Positions 40,223-48,436 of a stretch of 64,000 bases of DNA are shown piece after piece. Each line of letters begins with the position of its first letter. Position 1 is the stretch's first letter. The DNA comes from Chlorobiota bacterium (GTDB taxonomy: Bacteria > Bacteroidota > Ignavibacteria > Kapaibacteriales > NICIL-2). Below the pieces are notes generated by a model that was not told the DNA's origin, searched no databases, and saw only the letters and a list, made by a program, of their open reading frames with translations. The translations under genes were made by a program, and so were the position numbers. The stretch covers positions 1-64,000 of the forward strand of contig JAOAGY010000039.1 in NCBI GenBank assembly GCA_026415505.1, read 5' to 3'.

Positions 40223-41470
40223 ATGCGTCGAGTGGTCATCACTGGTCTGGGGGCACTGACTCCCATCGGCAATTCCGTCCCGGAGTATTGGGAAGGGCTG
40301 CGCACCGGCAGAAGCGGTGCCGGTCCGATCACGCGTTTCGATGCATCGAAATTCCGCACACGCTTTGCGTGCGAGGTCAAGGGGTTCGATCCGCTCACGG
40401 TGATGGACAAACGCGAAGTGGGGCGAACCGATCCGTTCTGCCAATACGCACTGGCGGCAGCGCAGGAGTGCATCGCCGATGCAGCGCTCGATCTCGAACG
40501 CACCGATCGCGATCGCGTCGGCGTGATTTGGTCGTCCGGCATCGGCGGCTTGGTCACGCTCGAAGAGCAGATCGGCGGCTACTATCGCGGCGACGGCTCG
40601 CCGCGCTTCAGTCCGCTGTTCATCCCGAAAATGATCAGCGACATGGCTGCCGGTTTGATCTCGATTCGTTACGGTTTCCGGGGTCCGAACTTCTGCGCAG
40701 TATCGGCGTGTGCATCCTCGTCGCACAGCATCATCGAGGCGTTCAACTACATTCGGCTCGGCAAAGCCGATGCGATCGTCGCCGGCGGTTCGGAAGCATC
40801 GGTGACGCCATCGGCGATCGGGGGATTCGGTGCGATGAAAGCGCTCTCGGAGCGGAACGATTCGCCACAGACCGCATCGCGTCCGTTCGATCGCGATCGT
40901 GACGGATTCGTGTTGGGCGAAGGCGCCGGTGCATTGTTGCTCGAAGAACTCGACCATGCTCGCCGACGCGGCGCGCGCATCTACGCCGAGATCGTCGGTG
41001 CAGGTGCGACCGCCGATGCCTACCACATCACCGCGGGGCATCCCGAAGGACTCGGCATCAAGTTGGCGCTCGCCGAATGCTTGCGGGAAGCCGGCGTGCA
41101 GCCGACCGAGGTCGATTACATCAACCTGCACGCGACCTCGACGCCCGTCGGCGATCCAGCCGAAGCACGTGCGATCGTGGATTTTTTCGGCGACCACGTC
41201 GAACGACTCAGCGTGAGCGCGACGAAATCCATGACTGGACACTTGCTCGGCGCTGCCGGCGCCATCGAAGCGATCGCGACAGTGCTGGCGATCGTCCATC
41301 AAACCGTTCCGCCGACGATCAACATCGCCGAGCGCGATCCGGAAATCGATCCGCGGCTCGACTTGACCGAACACGGACCGCGCCAGCGCCGCATCGACGT
41401 CGCGCTCAGCAATACGTTCGGTTTCGGCGGTCACAATGCGATCATCGCGTTCCGTCGCTATGTCGAGTAG
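40223..41470 (+). CDS. fabF: 3-oxoacyl-[acyl-carrier-protein] synthase II
   Basis: 415 residues from the ATG at 40223. MRRVVITGLGALTPIGNSV is the KAS II start. The catalytic Cys is in NFCAVSACASSSHSI (about residue 168), and the two His are in INLHATSTPVGD and KSMTGHLLGAAGA, so the triad is intact. It elongates acyl-ACP with malonyl-ACP in fatty-acid synthesis. No ACP gene is near. Its stop overlaps the start of the next gene by 11 bp. Confidence 0.96.
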   Translation: MRRVVITGLGALTPIGNSVPEYWEGLRTGRSGAGPITRFDASKFRTRFACEVKGFDPLTVMDKREVGRTDPFCQYALAAAQECIADAALDLERTDRDRVGVIWSSGIGGLVTLEEQIGGYYRGDGSPRFSPLFIPKMISDMAAGLISIRYGFRGPNFCAVSACASSSHSIIEAFNYIRLGKADAIVAGGSEASVTPSAIGGFGAMKALSERNDSPQTASRPFDRDRDGFVLGEGAGALLLEELDHARRRGARIYAEIVGAGATADAYHITAGHPEGLGIKLALAECLREAGVQPTEVDYINLHATSTPVGDPAEARAIVDFFGDHVERLSVSATKSMTGHLLGAAGAIEAIATVLAIVHQTVPPTINIAERDPEIDPRLDLTEHGPRQRRIDVALSNTFGFGGHNAIIAFRRYVE

Positions 41471-43112
41471 TCGGCTGGTGCTCGTGGCAGCGGTGCTCGT
41501 GGCGTTCGGTTCTGCTGCCTATGGGCAAAATGCCGACATGACCGCCGAGCCGACCAGCGGCGATCTGCTGCTGCTCCAAGCTCTCCGCGGCGAACGGTCG
41601 GTCGGGAGCACCAGTGTACTGCCGCCGCGGCTGTCCGATCTTCTCCGTCCGGCGACGGTTCTCGATACGTTTCGGCGATACCTTGTCGTGTACTACGCTC
41701 CGCTCGGCGACACGGTGCAATCGCGCTGGAGCATGTTTTCGCCGCGCGACGGTCGTTTTGCCGTTGCAACGATGCGCGACAGCATCGCTACGCTGCGCGT
41801 GGATGCATCGGGTTATGTTCGCGGGGGCACTCTTCACTGGAACGCAAACGACCCCATCGGTGCCGGAAGACTCAGCGTGCGTGCTATCGGGCAGATCGCT
41901 CGCAATTGGAGTTTCGTGCTCGATTTGGCAAACGGCGTGCTCTTCCGTGGCGAGCCGGAGCGCATCGCCGTCAGCGATCCCGAGATGTGGCGCGCTGCTC
42001 GACTGTTCACCGATCAACGGTCGTTCTACGATCGCGCGATCGGTGCGGTGCAGTACGAAGGTTCGCTCGGGCGCATTCGAATCGGTCGGGACGCTGTCGG
42101 CTGGGGCTACTCGCCGCTCGGGGGGCTGCTGCTTTCGGTCGCCGAACCACTCTTCGATCATCTGCTGGCGGACGTTCAGTATGCCGGCGTGCGTTTCAGC
42201 TACGTGCACGGTGCGGTCATCGGCAGCGATTCGGCGGGCAACGACGTTCCGACGAAATTCATCGCTGCGCACCGGCTTCAGTTCGATCCGAGCGATCGGC
42301 TTTCGATCGCCGTTTCCGATGCGGTCGTGTATTCCGGACGCGGACTCGACGTGGGGTATCTCAACCCGCTCGGTTTCTACGTGTCGTCAGGATTGGCAAG
42401 TTCCGAGCGAAACGAGCGCGACAACTCGCTTTTGGCACTCGAGGCTGCTTGGCGACCGCTCGACGGCACACTCGTGTACGGCTCGCTGCTGGCAGACGAC
42501 ATTTCGTTCGGCACGCTGTCCGATACGAGCTGGCGCGGCAACAACAACAAGTACGCCTGGCAGCTCGGACTGGCGCAGTCGGTAGGTACGCTCGCTCTGC
42601 CGGCACTCGTCGTCGGAGAGTACGTCCGCATCAATCCGTTCGTGTACTCGCATCGAACGATCGTCAATGCGTGGACATCACAGGGCGAAATTCTCGGCGC
42701 ACTGCAACAACCGAACAGCGACCGTTGGACGTTGGCAGCGACGGTGTGGCTGGCGCCGCGCCTGCGCTTCAATCTTCGCGCCGACTACATTCGCTGGGGC
42801 GAAAACTGGCTCGACAGCACTGGACGGATCGCAACGGCAGTCGTGCCCGGCACGACGATCGCAGTGCCGGTCGGCAATGTCGGTGGCGATGCCAGCCGCG
42901 GCGATGGCGACGTTCTGCCCGAGCCACTGGCGGTGGGCAATCGCTTCTTACGCGGCAATGTCAGCCATACACGACGCGTGCAGGCACAGGTGTCGCTCGA
43001 ACCGCTCGTGAACGTGTTCGTGGACATTCGTGCCGAGTACGTCCATCGCACCGGTGGCAATGCACCGATGGAGCGATGGTGGTGGTGGGTACAACTTCGC
43101 GTGGGGTACTGA
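41460..43112 (+). CDS. Wzi-like outer-membrane barrel (capsule assembly family)
   Basis: 550 residues from the ATG at 41460, which gives MSSSRLVLVAAVLVAFGSAAYGQ as a signal. The mature protein alternates as barrel strands, with an N-terminal helical part (TSGDLLLLQALR), and conserved RIRIGRDAVGWGYSPLGGLLLS and FYVSSGLASSERNERDNSLLALEAAWRP, which fit the capsule-assembly Wzi family found in Bacteroidota. The C-terminus MERWWWWVQLRVGY is a typical barrel end. It may bind a surface polysaccharide. It overlaps fabF and, by one base, the next methyltransferase (TGATG). Confidence 0.68.
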   Translation: MSSSRLVLVAAVLVAFGSAAYGQNADMTAEPTSGDLLLLQALRGERSVGSTSVLPPRLSDLLRPATVLDTFRRYLVVYYAPLGDTVQSRWSMFSPRDGRFAVATMRDSIATLRVDASGYVRGGTLHWNANDPIGAGRLSVRAIGQIARNWSFVLDLANGVLFRGEPERIAVSDPEMWRAARLFTDQRSFYDRAIGAVQYEGSLGRIRIGRDAVGWGYSPLGGLLLSVAEPLFDHLLADVQYAGVRFSYVHGAVIGSDSAGNDVPTKFIAAHRLQFDPSDRLSIAVSDAVVYSGRGLDVGYLNPLGFYVSSGLASSERNERDNSLLALEAAWRPLDGTLVYGSLLADDISFGTLSDTSWRGNNNKYAWQLGLAQSVGTLALPALVVGEYVRINPFVYSHRTIVNAWTSQGEILGALQQPNSDRWTLAATVWLAPRLRFNLRADYIRWGENWLDSTGRIATAVVPGTTIAVPVGNVGGDASRGDGDVLPEPLAVGNRFLRGNVSHTRRVQAQVSLEPLVNVFVDIRAEYVHRTGGNAPMERWWWWVQLRVGY

Positions 43113-43978
43113 TGCGTTGGCATGGACATCCGCTCGCCGATCGCTTGCGGCATCCGGACACACATGAGCAGCTCGTGTGGGATGCCAACGGCTTGCTCCG
43201 CACCGCCAGCGGCGACCCCGTCGAAATCGAAGGCGAGATTCCCATCCTCTTGCCGCGACGCGTCAATCAGGTCGAGCGTCATTTCGCCGAGCATTACCAG
43301 CGCGACGCGGAACTGTTCGACTACTGGGAAGAACGCGATCCGGCGACCGAGCACGACGAACGCCGATTGCGCGAGGCGATCGTTCGCCGCATCCCACGCA
43401 CTGCCCGGCTCGTTCTCGACGTCGGTTGCGGCAAAGGATGGCTCTCGCGCGAGCTGGTGCGGCGCGGTGTGGCTGTGTGCTCGCTCGATGTCGGCACAGT
43501 CAATCTACGCCGCGCACTCGAGCAAACGCCCGATCGGTTGCATACAGCAGTCGTCGCCAGCGCCGAGCATTTGCCGTTTGCCGATGCGACGTTCGACTGC
43601 GTCGTCGCATCCGAAGTCATCGAGCACTTGCCGGAACCGGAGCGAGCAATCGCGGAAATGTATCGCGTCGTTCGTCCGGGCGGTCGCGTGATCGTCTCGA
43701 CGCCGTACCGCGAGCGCATCCGCTACGTGCTCTGCATTCACTGCAATCGCCCGACGCCGATTCACGCGCATTTGAACAGCTTCGACGAGCATCGTTTGCG
43801 GCAATACCTACCGGCGGCGCATTTCGACTACGACGTATTCGGCAACAAAGCGCTCACGCTGCTTCGAACGCACGTGGTCTTGGGAGTACTGCCGCATCGC
43901 GTCTGGCGTGCGATAGACTGGCTCGCCAATCGCCTGGTGCGAAAGCCTGCGCATATCGTGGCGTGGTGGGAGGGCTGA
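43112..43978 (+). CDS. SAM-dependent methyltransferase with N-terminal Trm112-like segment
   Basis: 288 residues. Residues 1-50 (LRHPDTHEQLVWDANGLLR... EIEGEIPILLP) resemble a Trm112/YbaR domain but lack its zinc cysteines. The class I methyltransferase core follows: LVLDVGCGKGWLSREL (motif I), VCSLDVG (II), HLPFADATFDCVVASEVIEHLPEPERAIAEMYRVVRPGGRVIVST. The C-terminal part resembles lipid or quinone-type methyltransferases. The substrate is unknown; a lipid, sugar or aromatic target is possible. It starts within the Wzi stop codon (TGATG) and ends 8 bp before convergent mutY. Confidence 0.85.
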   Translation: MRWHGHPLADRLRHPDTHEQLVWDANGLLRTASGDPVEIEGEIPILLPRRVNQVERHFAEHYQRDAELFDYWEERDPATEHDERRLREAIVRRIPRTARLVLDVGCGKGWLSRELVRRGVAVCSLDVGTVNLRRALEQTPDRLHTAVVASAEHLPFADATFDCVVASEVIEHLPEPERAIAEMYRVVRPGGRVIVSTPYRERIRYVLCIHCNRPTPIHAHLNSFDEHRLRQYLPAAHFDYDVFGNKALTLLRTHVVLGVLPHRVWRAIDWLANRLVRKPAHIVAWWEG

Positions 43979-43986
43979 TAGCGGCT

Positions 43987-44874
43987 TTACTTGGGCAAGT
44001 CGAGCCGACCGTCGGCGGTCGAGACAATGACTCCTTCTCGCTGGAGCTGAGCAACGACACTCTCCAGCCACGCAACGTGGCGGCGACTGGCAGACCCGAA
44101 CAGCAATTGCGCACAGCTTGCCACCGAGATCATGGAGTGGCGGCGAAGGAGCTCCACAAGACGTCCGCGCCAGAGCCGACGAGGCACGCCACAATAGGTA
44201 GGTTCACGCTTCGGTGGCGACACAGATGGTGCCATCCGCCCCGCCGATGCACAGCGGCGCGCAAGTGGGCAGTCCGTGCACTTCGGAGCCCGGCGCCGGC
44301 AATACAGCGAGCCAATATCCATCAGTGCTTCGTTCCACCATCGCCCGCCGCCGCGCGGTAGAACAGACTCGGCAATTTCCCGAACGGTAGGCAGCGGCAG
44401 CAGATCGGTTTCCGTCGGCTGCACAGCGAAGAACCGACTGAGGACACGACGCACGTTGACATCAACGACGGCGACATCGCGCTTGTATGCGAACGCCGCG
44501 ATCGCTCGTGCGGTGTAATCGCCGATGCCGGGCAACCGCCGCAGCAGGGCGTAATCGTCCGGAACAATGCCGCCATGGTCGCTGACGATCGCTTGTGCGC
44601 AGCGATGGAGATGAACAGCGCGGCGATTGTATCCCAGTCCCTGCCAGGCAGCGATGACCTCGGCTCTCGATGCGCCAGCGAGAGCATCGAGCGTGGGGAA
44701 TCGCTCTAAAAATCGCGGCAGAATCGCTTCGACGCGTTCGACTTGCGTCTGTTGGAGCATCGTTTCGGCGACGAGCACGATGTACGGTTCGCGCGGTTCC
44801 CGCCGCCAAAGCAATGCTCGCTGGTTGCGATCGAACCACCGGCGCAGTTGCCGACGCATCCAGCCAAAATGCAT
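43987..44874 (-). CDS. mutY: A/G-specific adenine DNA glycosylase, short form
   Basis: 295 residues from the ATG at 44874, or 310 from the ATG at 44919. The DNA-glycosylase core is complete: LVAETMLQQTQVERVEAILPRFLERFP with the catalytic Glu, LRRLPGIGDYTARAIAAFAY (helix-hairpin-helix), VVDVNVRRVLSRFF with the catalytic Asp, and the 4Fe-4S ligands CRRRAPKCTDCPLARRC. It removes adenine paired with 8-oxoguanine. The C-terminal 8-oxoG-sensing domain (NUDIX-like) is absent or replaced by a short winged-helix-like tail, giving about 295 residues against 350 in E. coli. It is convergent with the methyltransferase and head-to-head with a small barrel gene. Confidence 0.9.
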   Translation of the reverse strand: MHFGWMRRQLRRWFDRNQRALLWRREPREPYIVLVAETMLQQTQVERVEAILPRFLERFPTLDALAGASRAEVIAAWQGLGYNRRAVHLHRCAQAIVSDHGGIVPDDYALLRRLPGIGDYTARAIAAFAYKRDVAVVDVNVRRVLSRFFAVQPTETDLLPLPTVREIAESVLPRGGGRWWNEALMDIGSLYCRRRAPKCTDCPLARRCASAGRMAPSVSPPKREPTYCGVPRRLWRGRLVELLRRHSMISVASCAQLLFGSASRRHVAWLESVVAQLQREGVIVSTADGRLDLPK

Positions 44875-44879
44875 GCGTG

Positions 44880-44887
44880 TATATTTG
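44880..44887 (+). promoter_or_regulatory. Putative -7 promoter element TATATTTG for the small barrel gene
   Basis: Exact TAnnTTTG match on the plus strand, 31 bp before the ATG at 44918. If mutY starts at 44919 on the other strand this box would lie within mutY; it fits the shorter mutY start. Confidence 0.45.
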
Positions 44888-44917
44888 TGGCGTTTGTCGA
44901 ACGATGCTTTTGGTGTC

Positions 44918-45463
44918 ATGAGTTACGCGTTGCGGTATGCTGCTTTTGCACTGGGTGCGATACTGACCGTGGTAGCAAGCGGGCAAATTCCGCAGCAAAC
45001 GCTCCGCCCAGCGGACACGACTGTTCAGCGACCAGTCGTCAATCTCGACGAAGCGCCGTATTACGGCGTCGGATTTCAGCTCGGTTTCGCTACCGGCGTC
45101 GGTTTTTCGTTCCGCTACACGTCGCCTCGGCGCTTTGCACTCGAGCTGAACGCTGGCTACATCACTGCCGGCAAAAATCGCGCGTGGTACTCGGTCGGCG
45201 CTGAAGTGCAGTACCAATTCGACAATTCGCTCGATTCGCGATTCTACGGGTTTGCAGGTCTGGGTTACTATGCCGACGACAAAGACTCCGTCGGCAACGT
45301 GCTTTCGTATCCGACACGGCTCGGGCTTGGTGTCGGCTACGAGTGGTTCATCTCGCGAGCGGCGGCATTGTCGCTGGAAGCACCGTTGACGTTCTTCATC
45401 GGCGAACCTGGGGTGCAGGTCTTTCCCACACCACAGTTCGGAATCGTGTACTATTTCCGCTGA
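44918..45463 (+). CDS. Small outer-membrane barrel protein
   Basis: 181 residues from the ATG at 44918. The signal is MSYALRYAAFALGAILTVVASGQ. The mature part alternates strands (YYGVGFQLGFATGVGFSFRYTS, FALELNAGYITAG, AWYSVGAEVQYQFDN, FYGFAGLGYYADD, RLGLGVGYEWF, FGIVYYF) and ends in Phe-Arg; eight strands are likely, as in the OmpX/OmpW class. No specific family recognised. It overlaps purK by one base (TGATG). Confidence 0.78.
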   Translation: MSYALRYAAFALGAILTVVASGQIPQQTLRPADTTVQRPVVNLDEAPYYGVGFQLGFATGVGFSFRYTSPRRFALELNAGYITAGKNRAWYSVGAEVQYQFDNSLDSRFYGFAGLGYYADDKDSVGNVLSYPTRLGLGVGYEWFISRAAALSLEAPLTFFIGEPGVQVFPTPQFGIVYYFR

Positions 45464-46626
45464 TGCTCCCGTCGCCCTACGACCCATCGCGCGTTCTGAC
45501 ACTCGGCATCATCGGCGGCGGACAGCTCGCGAAGATGACCGCCATGGCAGCCTACCGGCTGGGTATGCGCGTTGCGATCATCGAGCATGCCAGCGACTCG
45601 CCGGCGGGCGTCATGACCAAGCTCGACTTTTCAGGCGGCTGGACCGATAGCAACGAACTGGAACGCTTCATCGCCGTCAGCGACATCGTTACGCTCGAAA
45701 ACGAATTCGTCGCGCCGGAACTCCTCGAACGCATCGCCGAGCGACGGCTTGTGCTGCCATCGCCGGCGACTGTCTCGCTGGTGCGCGACAAGCTCGTTCA
45801 AAAGCAGACGATGCGCGCTGCCGGCATTCCGACGCCGGCATTTGCTGCTGCCGATTCGCCGGAGGCGATCGTTGCCTTTGCCACTGAGCACGGCTATCCG
45901 GTCGTCGTCAAAACACGCACGTTCGGCTACGATGGCTACGGCAACGCTTTTGTCCACTCCGAGCGCGATGCTGCCGCGGTGTGGGAGCGGTTCGCTGGCG
46001 GCGAGCATCCCCGCCAACTGATGGTCGAATCGTTGGTTCGCTTCCGCAAAGAACTCGCCACGATCGTCGCACGCAACAGGCGCGGAGAGTGTGTCGTCTA
46101 TCCCTGCGTCGAAACGATCCAGGAGAACCACATCTGCCGAGCCGTACTTGCTCCTGCGCCGATCGAACGTGCAATTGCCGAGCGTGCCTGCCGCATTGCC
46201 CAACACGCTGTCGAGGCGATCGGCGGCGTCGGTGTGTTCGGCGTCGAAATGTTCCTGAGCGAGGACGGATCGGTGCTGTTCAACGAAATCGCCCCGCGCC
46301 CGCACAACAGCGGACACTACACCATCGAAGCGTGCCAGACATCGCAGTTCGAAAACTGCGTGCGTGCAGTGTGCAATCTCCCGCTCGGTTCGCCCGAGAT
46401 GATCGTCCCTGCAGCAGCGATGATCAACCTGCTCGGCGAACGCAGCGGCAGCGGCATTCCCGACAGTCCCATCGATGCGCTCCGACATGGGCAAGCGTGG
46501 TTGCATCTTTACGGCAAGAAAGACTCCCGGCGTGGTCGCAAAATGGGGCATATCACTGCCGTCGGTGCCAGCATCGAAGAAGCTCTCGCCAAAGCACGCG
46601 CTGCTGCCGAGGGATTCGTCTGGTAA
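45463..46626 (+). CDS. purK: 5-(carboxyamino)imidazole ribonucleotide synthase
   Basis: 387 residues, an ATP-grasp enzyme. TLGIIGGGQLAKMTAMAAYRLGMRV is the PurK start; the ATP site carries KTRTFGYDGYGNA, and the metal ligands lie in VEMFLSEDGSVLFNEIAPRPHNSGHYTIEAC. It carboxylates AIR with ATP and bicarbonate to give N5-CAIR in purine synthesis. purE, usually its neighbour, is not in the window. The start overlaps the barrel gene stop (TGATG). Confidence 0.96.
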   Translation: MLPSPYDPSRVLTLGIIGGGQLAKMTAMAAYRLGMRVAIIEHASDSPAGVMTKLDFSGGWTDSNELERFIAVSDIVTLENEFVAPELLERIAERRLVLPSPATVSLVRDKLVQKQTMRAAGIPTPAFAAADSPEAIVAFATEHGYPVVVKTRTFGYDGYGNAFVHSERDAAAVWERFAGGEHPRQLMVESLVRFRKELATIVARNRRGECVVYPCVETIQENHICRAVLAPAPIERAIAERACRIAQHAVEAIGGVGVFGVEMFLSEDGSVLFNEIAPRPHNSGHYTIEACQTSQFENCVRAVCNLPLGSPEMIVPAAAMINLLGERSGSGIPDSPIDALRHGQAWLHLYGKKDSRRGRKMGHITAVGASIEEALAKARAAAEGFVW

Positions 46627-46674
46627 GCAGCATACCCAACTCACCTCAGAGGGCAGCATCGGTTCTGCCGGTCG

Positions 46675-46682
46675 TAATTTCG
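46675..46682 (+). promoter_or_regulatory. Putative -7 promoter element TAATTTCG for the fatty-acid hydroxylase gene
   Basis: One base off TAnnTTTG, on the plus strand, 35 bp before the ATG at 46717. It stands in the 90-bp gap after purK. Confidence 0.35.
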
Positions 46683-46716
46683 CGCCAGCCGATGTTCCAC
46701 CATCGCAGTCGGTGAA

Positions 46717-47358
46717 ATGGCGCTCTACGTCTCGAACAAGGACGAAACCGTCCGCCTGTTCAAAAACCCCGTGCTCGAATACTTCTCGCACATTCATCCG
46801 GCAACACCGGTGGTGGTGTACGTTCCCGTTGTGCTCTGGATGCTGTATCGCGCGGCGCAGTCGCTGGTGTGGTACGAGGTCGTCGCCATCGCAGCAGCCG
46901 GCGTCGTCGGTTGGACGCTGTTCGAGTACGTCTTCCATCGGTTCGTCTTCCATTACGAGCCGAAAAGCGAGCTGGGCAAAAAGCTCCACTTCCTGGTGCA
47001 CGGCGTCCATCACGACTATCCGCGCGATCGCACACGACTGGTGATGCCGCTGCTGGTGAGCGTTCCGCTGGCGACATTGCTCTACGTGCTCTACGGTCTG
47101 GTGCTGCCGGCTGGCTGGCACGAAGGCTTTTTCGCCGGTTTCGTCGCCGGATACGTCGCCTACGATTCGATTCACTACATGACGCACCACTGGCAAATGC
47201 GTGGACGCATCGGGCATTTTCTCAAAGCCTACCACATGAAGCACCACTACGTCGATCCCAAGTCCGCCTTCGGCGTGAGCAATCCGCTGTGGGATTACAT
47301 TTTCGGCACGACACCGAAACAGAAACGACCCATCGGGACAGCCAGCGATGCCAACTAA
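46717..47358 (+). CDS. Fatty-acid hydroxylase superfamily membrane protein
   Basis: 213 residues with four hydrophobic helices. The di-iron histidine clusters of the sterol desaturase/fatty-acid 2-hydroxylase superfamily are all present: HRFVFH, HGVHHDYP, HYMTHHW and YHMKHHY. WTLFEYVFHRFVFHYEPKSELGK is close to fatty-acid 2-hydroxylases. It likely adds a hydroxyl to a fatty acyl chain of a sphingolipid-like or lipid A-type lipid in the inner membrane, but the substrate is not fixed. The next gene overlaps by 11 bp. Confidence 0.88.
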   Translation: MALYVSNKDETVRLFKNPVLEYFSHIHPATPVVVYVPVVLWMLYRAAQSLVWYEVVAIAAAGVVGWTLFEYVFHRFVFHYEPKSELGKKLHFLVHGVHHDYPRDRTRLVMPLLVSVPLATLLYVLYGLVLPAGWHEGFFAGFVAGYVAYDSIHYMTHHWQMRGRIGHFLKAYHMKHHYVDPKSAFGVSNPLWDYIFGTTPKQKRPIGTASDAN

Positions 47359-48436
47359 TCCACAGCGCTGGCGACTCGACAGACTTCGCGCGGTCATGCG
47401 GTCGGCAACGCTCGATGCGGCGTTGATCGTGCATCTGCCGACGGTACGGTATCTGACGCGCTTTTCCGGCTCGAACGGAACGCTGCTGGTGCTGCGCCGC
47501 AGCGTTCATTTTTTCACCGACGATCGCTACGCCGAGCAAGTCAAAACCGAGCTGGCACGGCTGCCGAACATGCGCGTCCATATCACGCGCGACACCTTCG
47601 GAGAAATCGCCGTCGAGTGCATGCGTGCTGGCGCCGAGCGTCTGGGGATCGAAGAGCACGCGATGACGCTGAGCCAACACCGGCAGCTCCGCCAGTTGTT
47701 GCCGCAAGTCGCTACCGAGGCTCTTGGCTCGCTCGATGATCTTCGCATGGTAAAATTTCCCGATGAACTCGACGCGATGCGGCGGGCAGCGCGTATCGCC
47801 AGCAAGGTGTACCGCCAGATGCTCGAGTGGGTCCGTCCGGGCATGCGTGAGCGCGACGTCGCAGCCGAATTGTCGTATCGCGCGCGACTGGCTGGATCGG
47901 AGAGCGATGCGTTCGAAATCATCGTCGTCGCCGGCGAGCATGGCGCCTTCGTTCACGGTCGCGCTTCCGATCGTCGGTTGCGCAAAGGCGACGTGGTCAC
48001 CGTGGACTTCGGCTGTCGCGTCGAGGGATTCCACAGCGATATGACGCGCACGTTCGTCATCGGCAAGCCGTCCGCAGAAGTGCAGCGTGCGTGGGATGCC
48101 GTGCAGACCGCACACGCGCGAGCGCTCGAGGTGCTCTGCGCCGGTGTTCGCGCTGCCGATGTGGACCGCGCTGCCCGCGAGGTGATCGAACGTGCCGGCT
48201 ACGGCGAATTCTTCCGCCACTCGCTCGGACACGGGCTGGGAGTGGAAGTTCACGAACCACCGGCTCTGTCGTCGCGCAACACCGACGGCATCGTTCCGGC
48301 TGACTGTGTCGTGACCGTCGAGCCGGGCATCTACATTCCCGGTCGCTTCGGGATGCGGCTGGAAGACGACGTGTACGTCGGCAGAGACGGCAACGAAATC
48401 CTCACGACTGCGCCGCGTCGGTTGGCGGTGATCTAA
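47348..48436 (+). CDS. M24 family Xaa-Pro aminopeptidase
   Basis: 362 residues. The creatinase-like N-terminal domain (VRYLTRFSGSNGTLLVLRRSVHFFTDDRY) is followed by the pita-bread domain with all five metal ligands: VTVDFG, HSDMTRT, HSLGHGLG, VEPG and MRLEDD. It removes N-terminal residues before proline in the cytosol. It overlaps the hydroxylase gene by 11 bp and the convergent TonB receptor by 4 bp at its stop. Confidence 0.93.
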   Translation: MPTNPQRWRLDRLRAVMRSATLDAALIVHLPTVRYLTRFSGSNGTLLVLRRSVHFFTDDRYAEQVKTELARLPNMRVHITRDTFGEIAVECMRAGAERLGIEEHAMTLSQHRQLRQLLPQVATEALGSLDDLRMVKFPDELDAMRRAARIASKVYRQMLEWVRPGMRERDVAAELSYRARLAGSESDAFEIIVVAGEHGAFVHGRASDRRLRKGDVVTVDFGCRVEGFHSDMTRTFVIGKPSAEVQRAWDAVQTAHARALEVLCAGVRAADVDRAAREVIERAGYGEFFRHSLGHGLGVEVHEPPALSSRNTDGIVPADCVVTVEPGIYIPGRFGMRLEDDVYVGRDGNEILTTAPRRLAVI

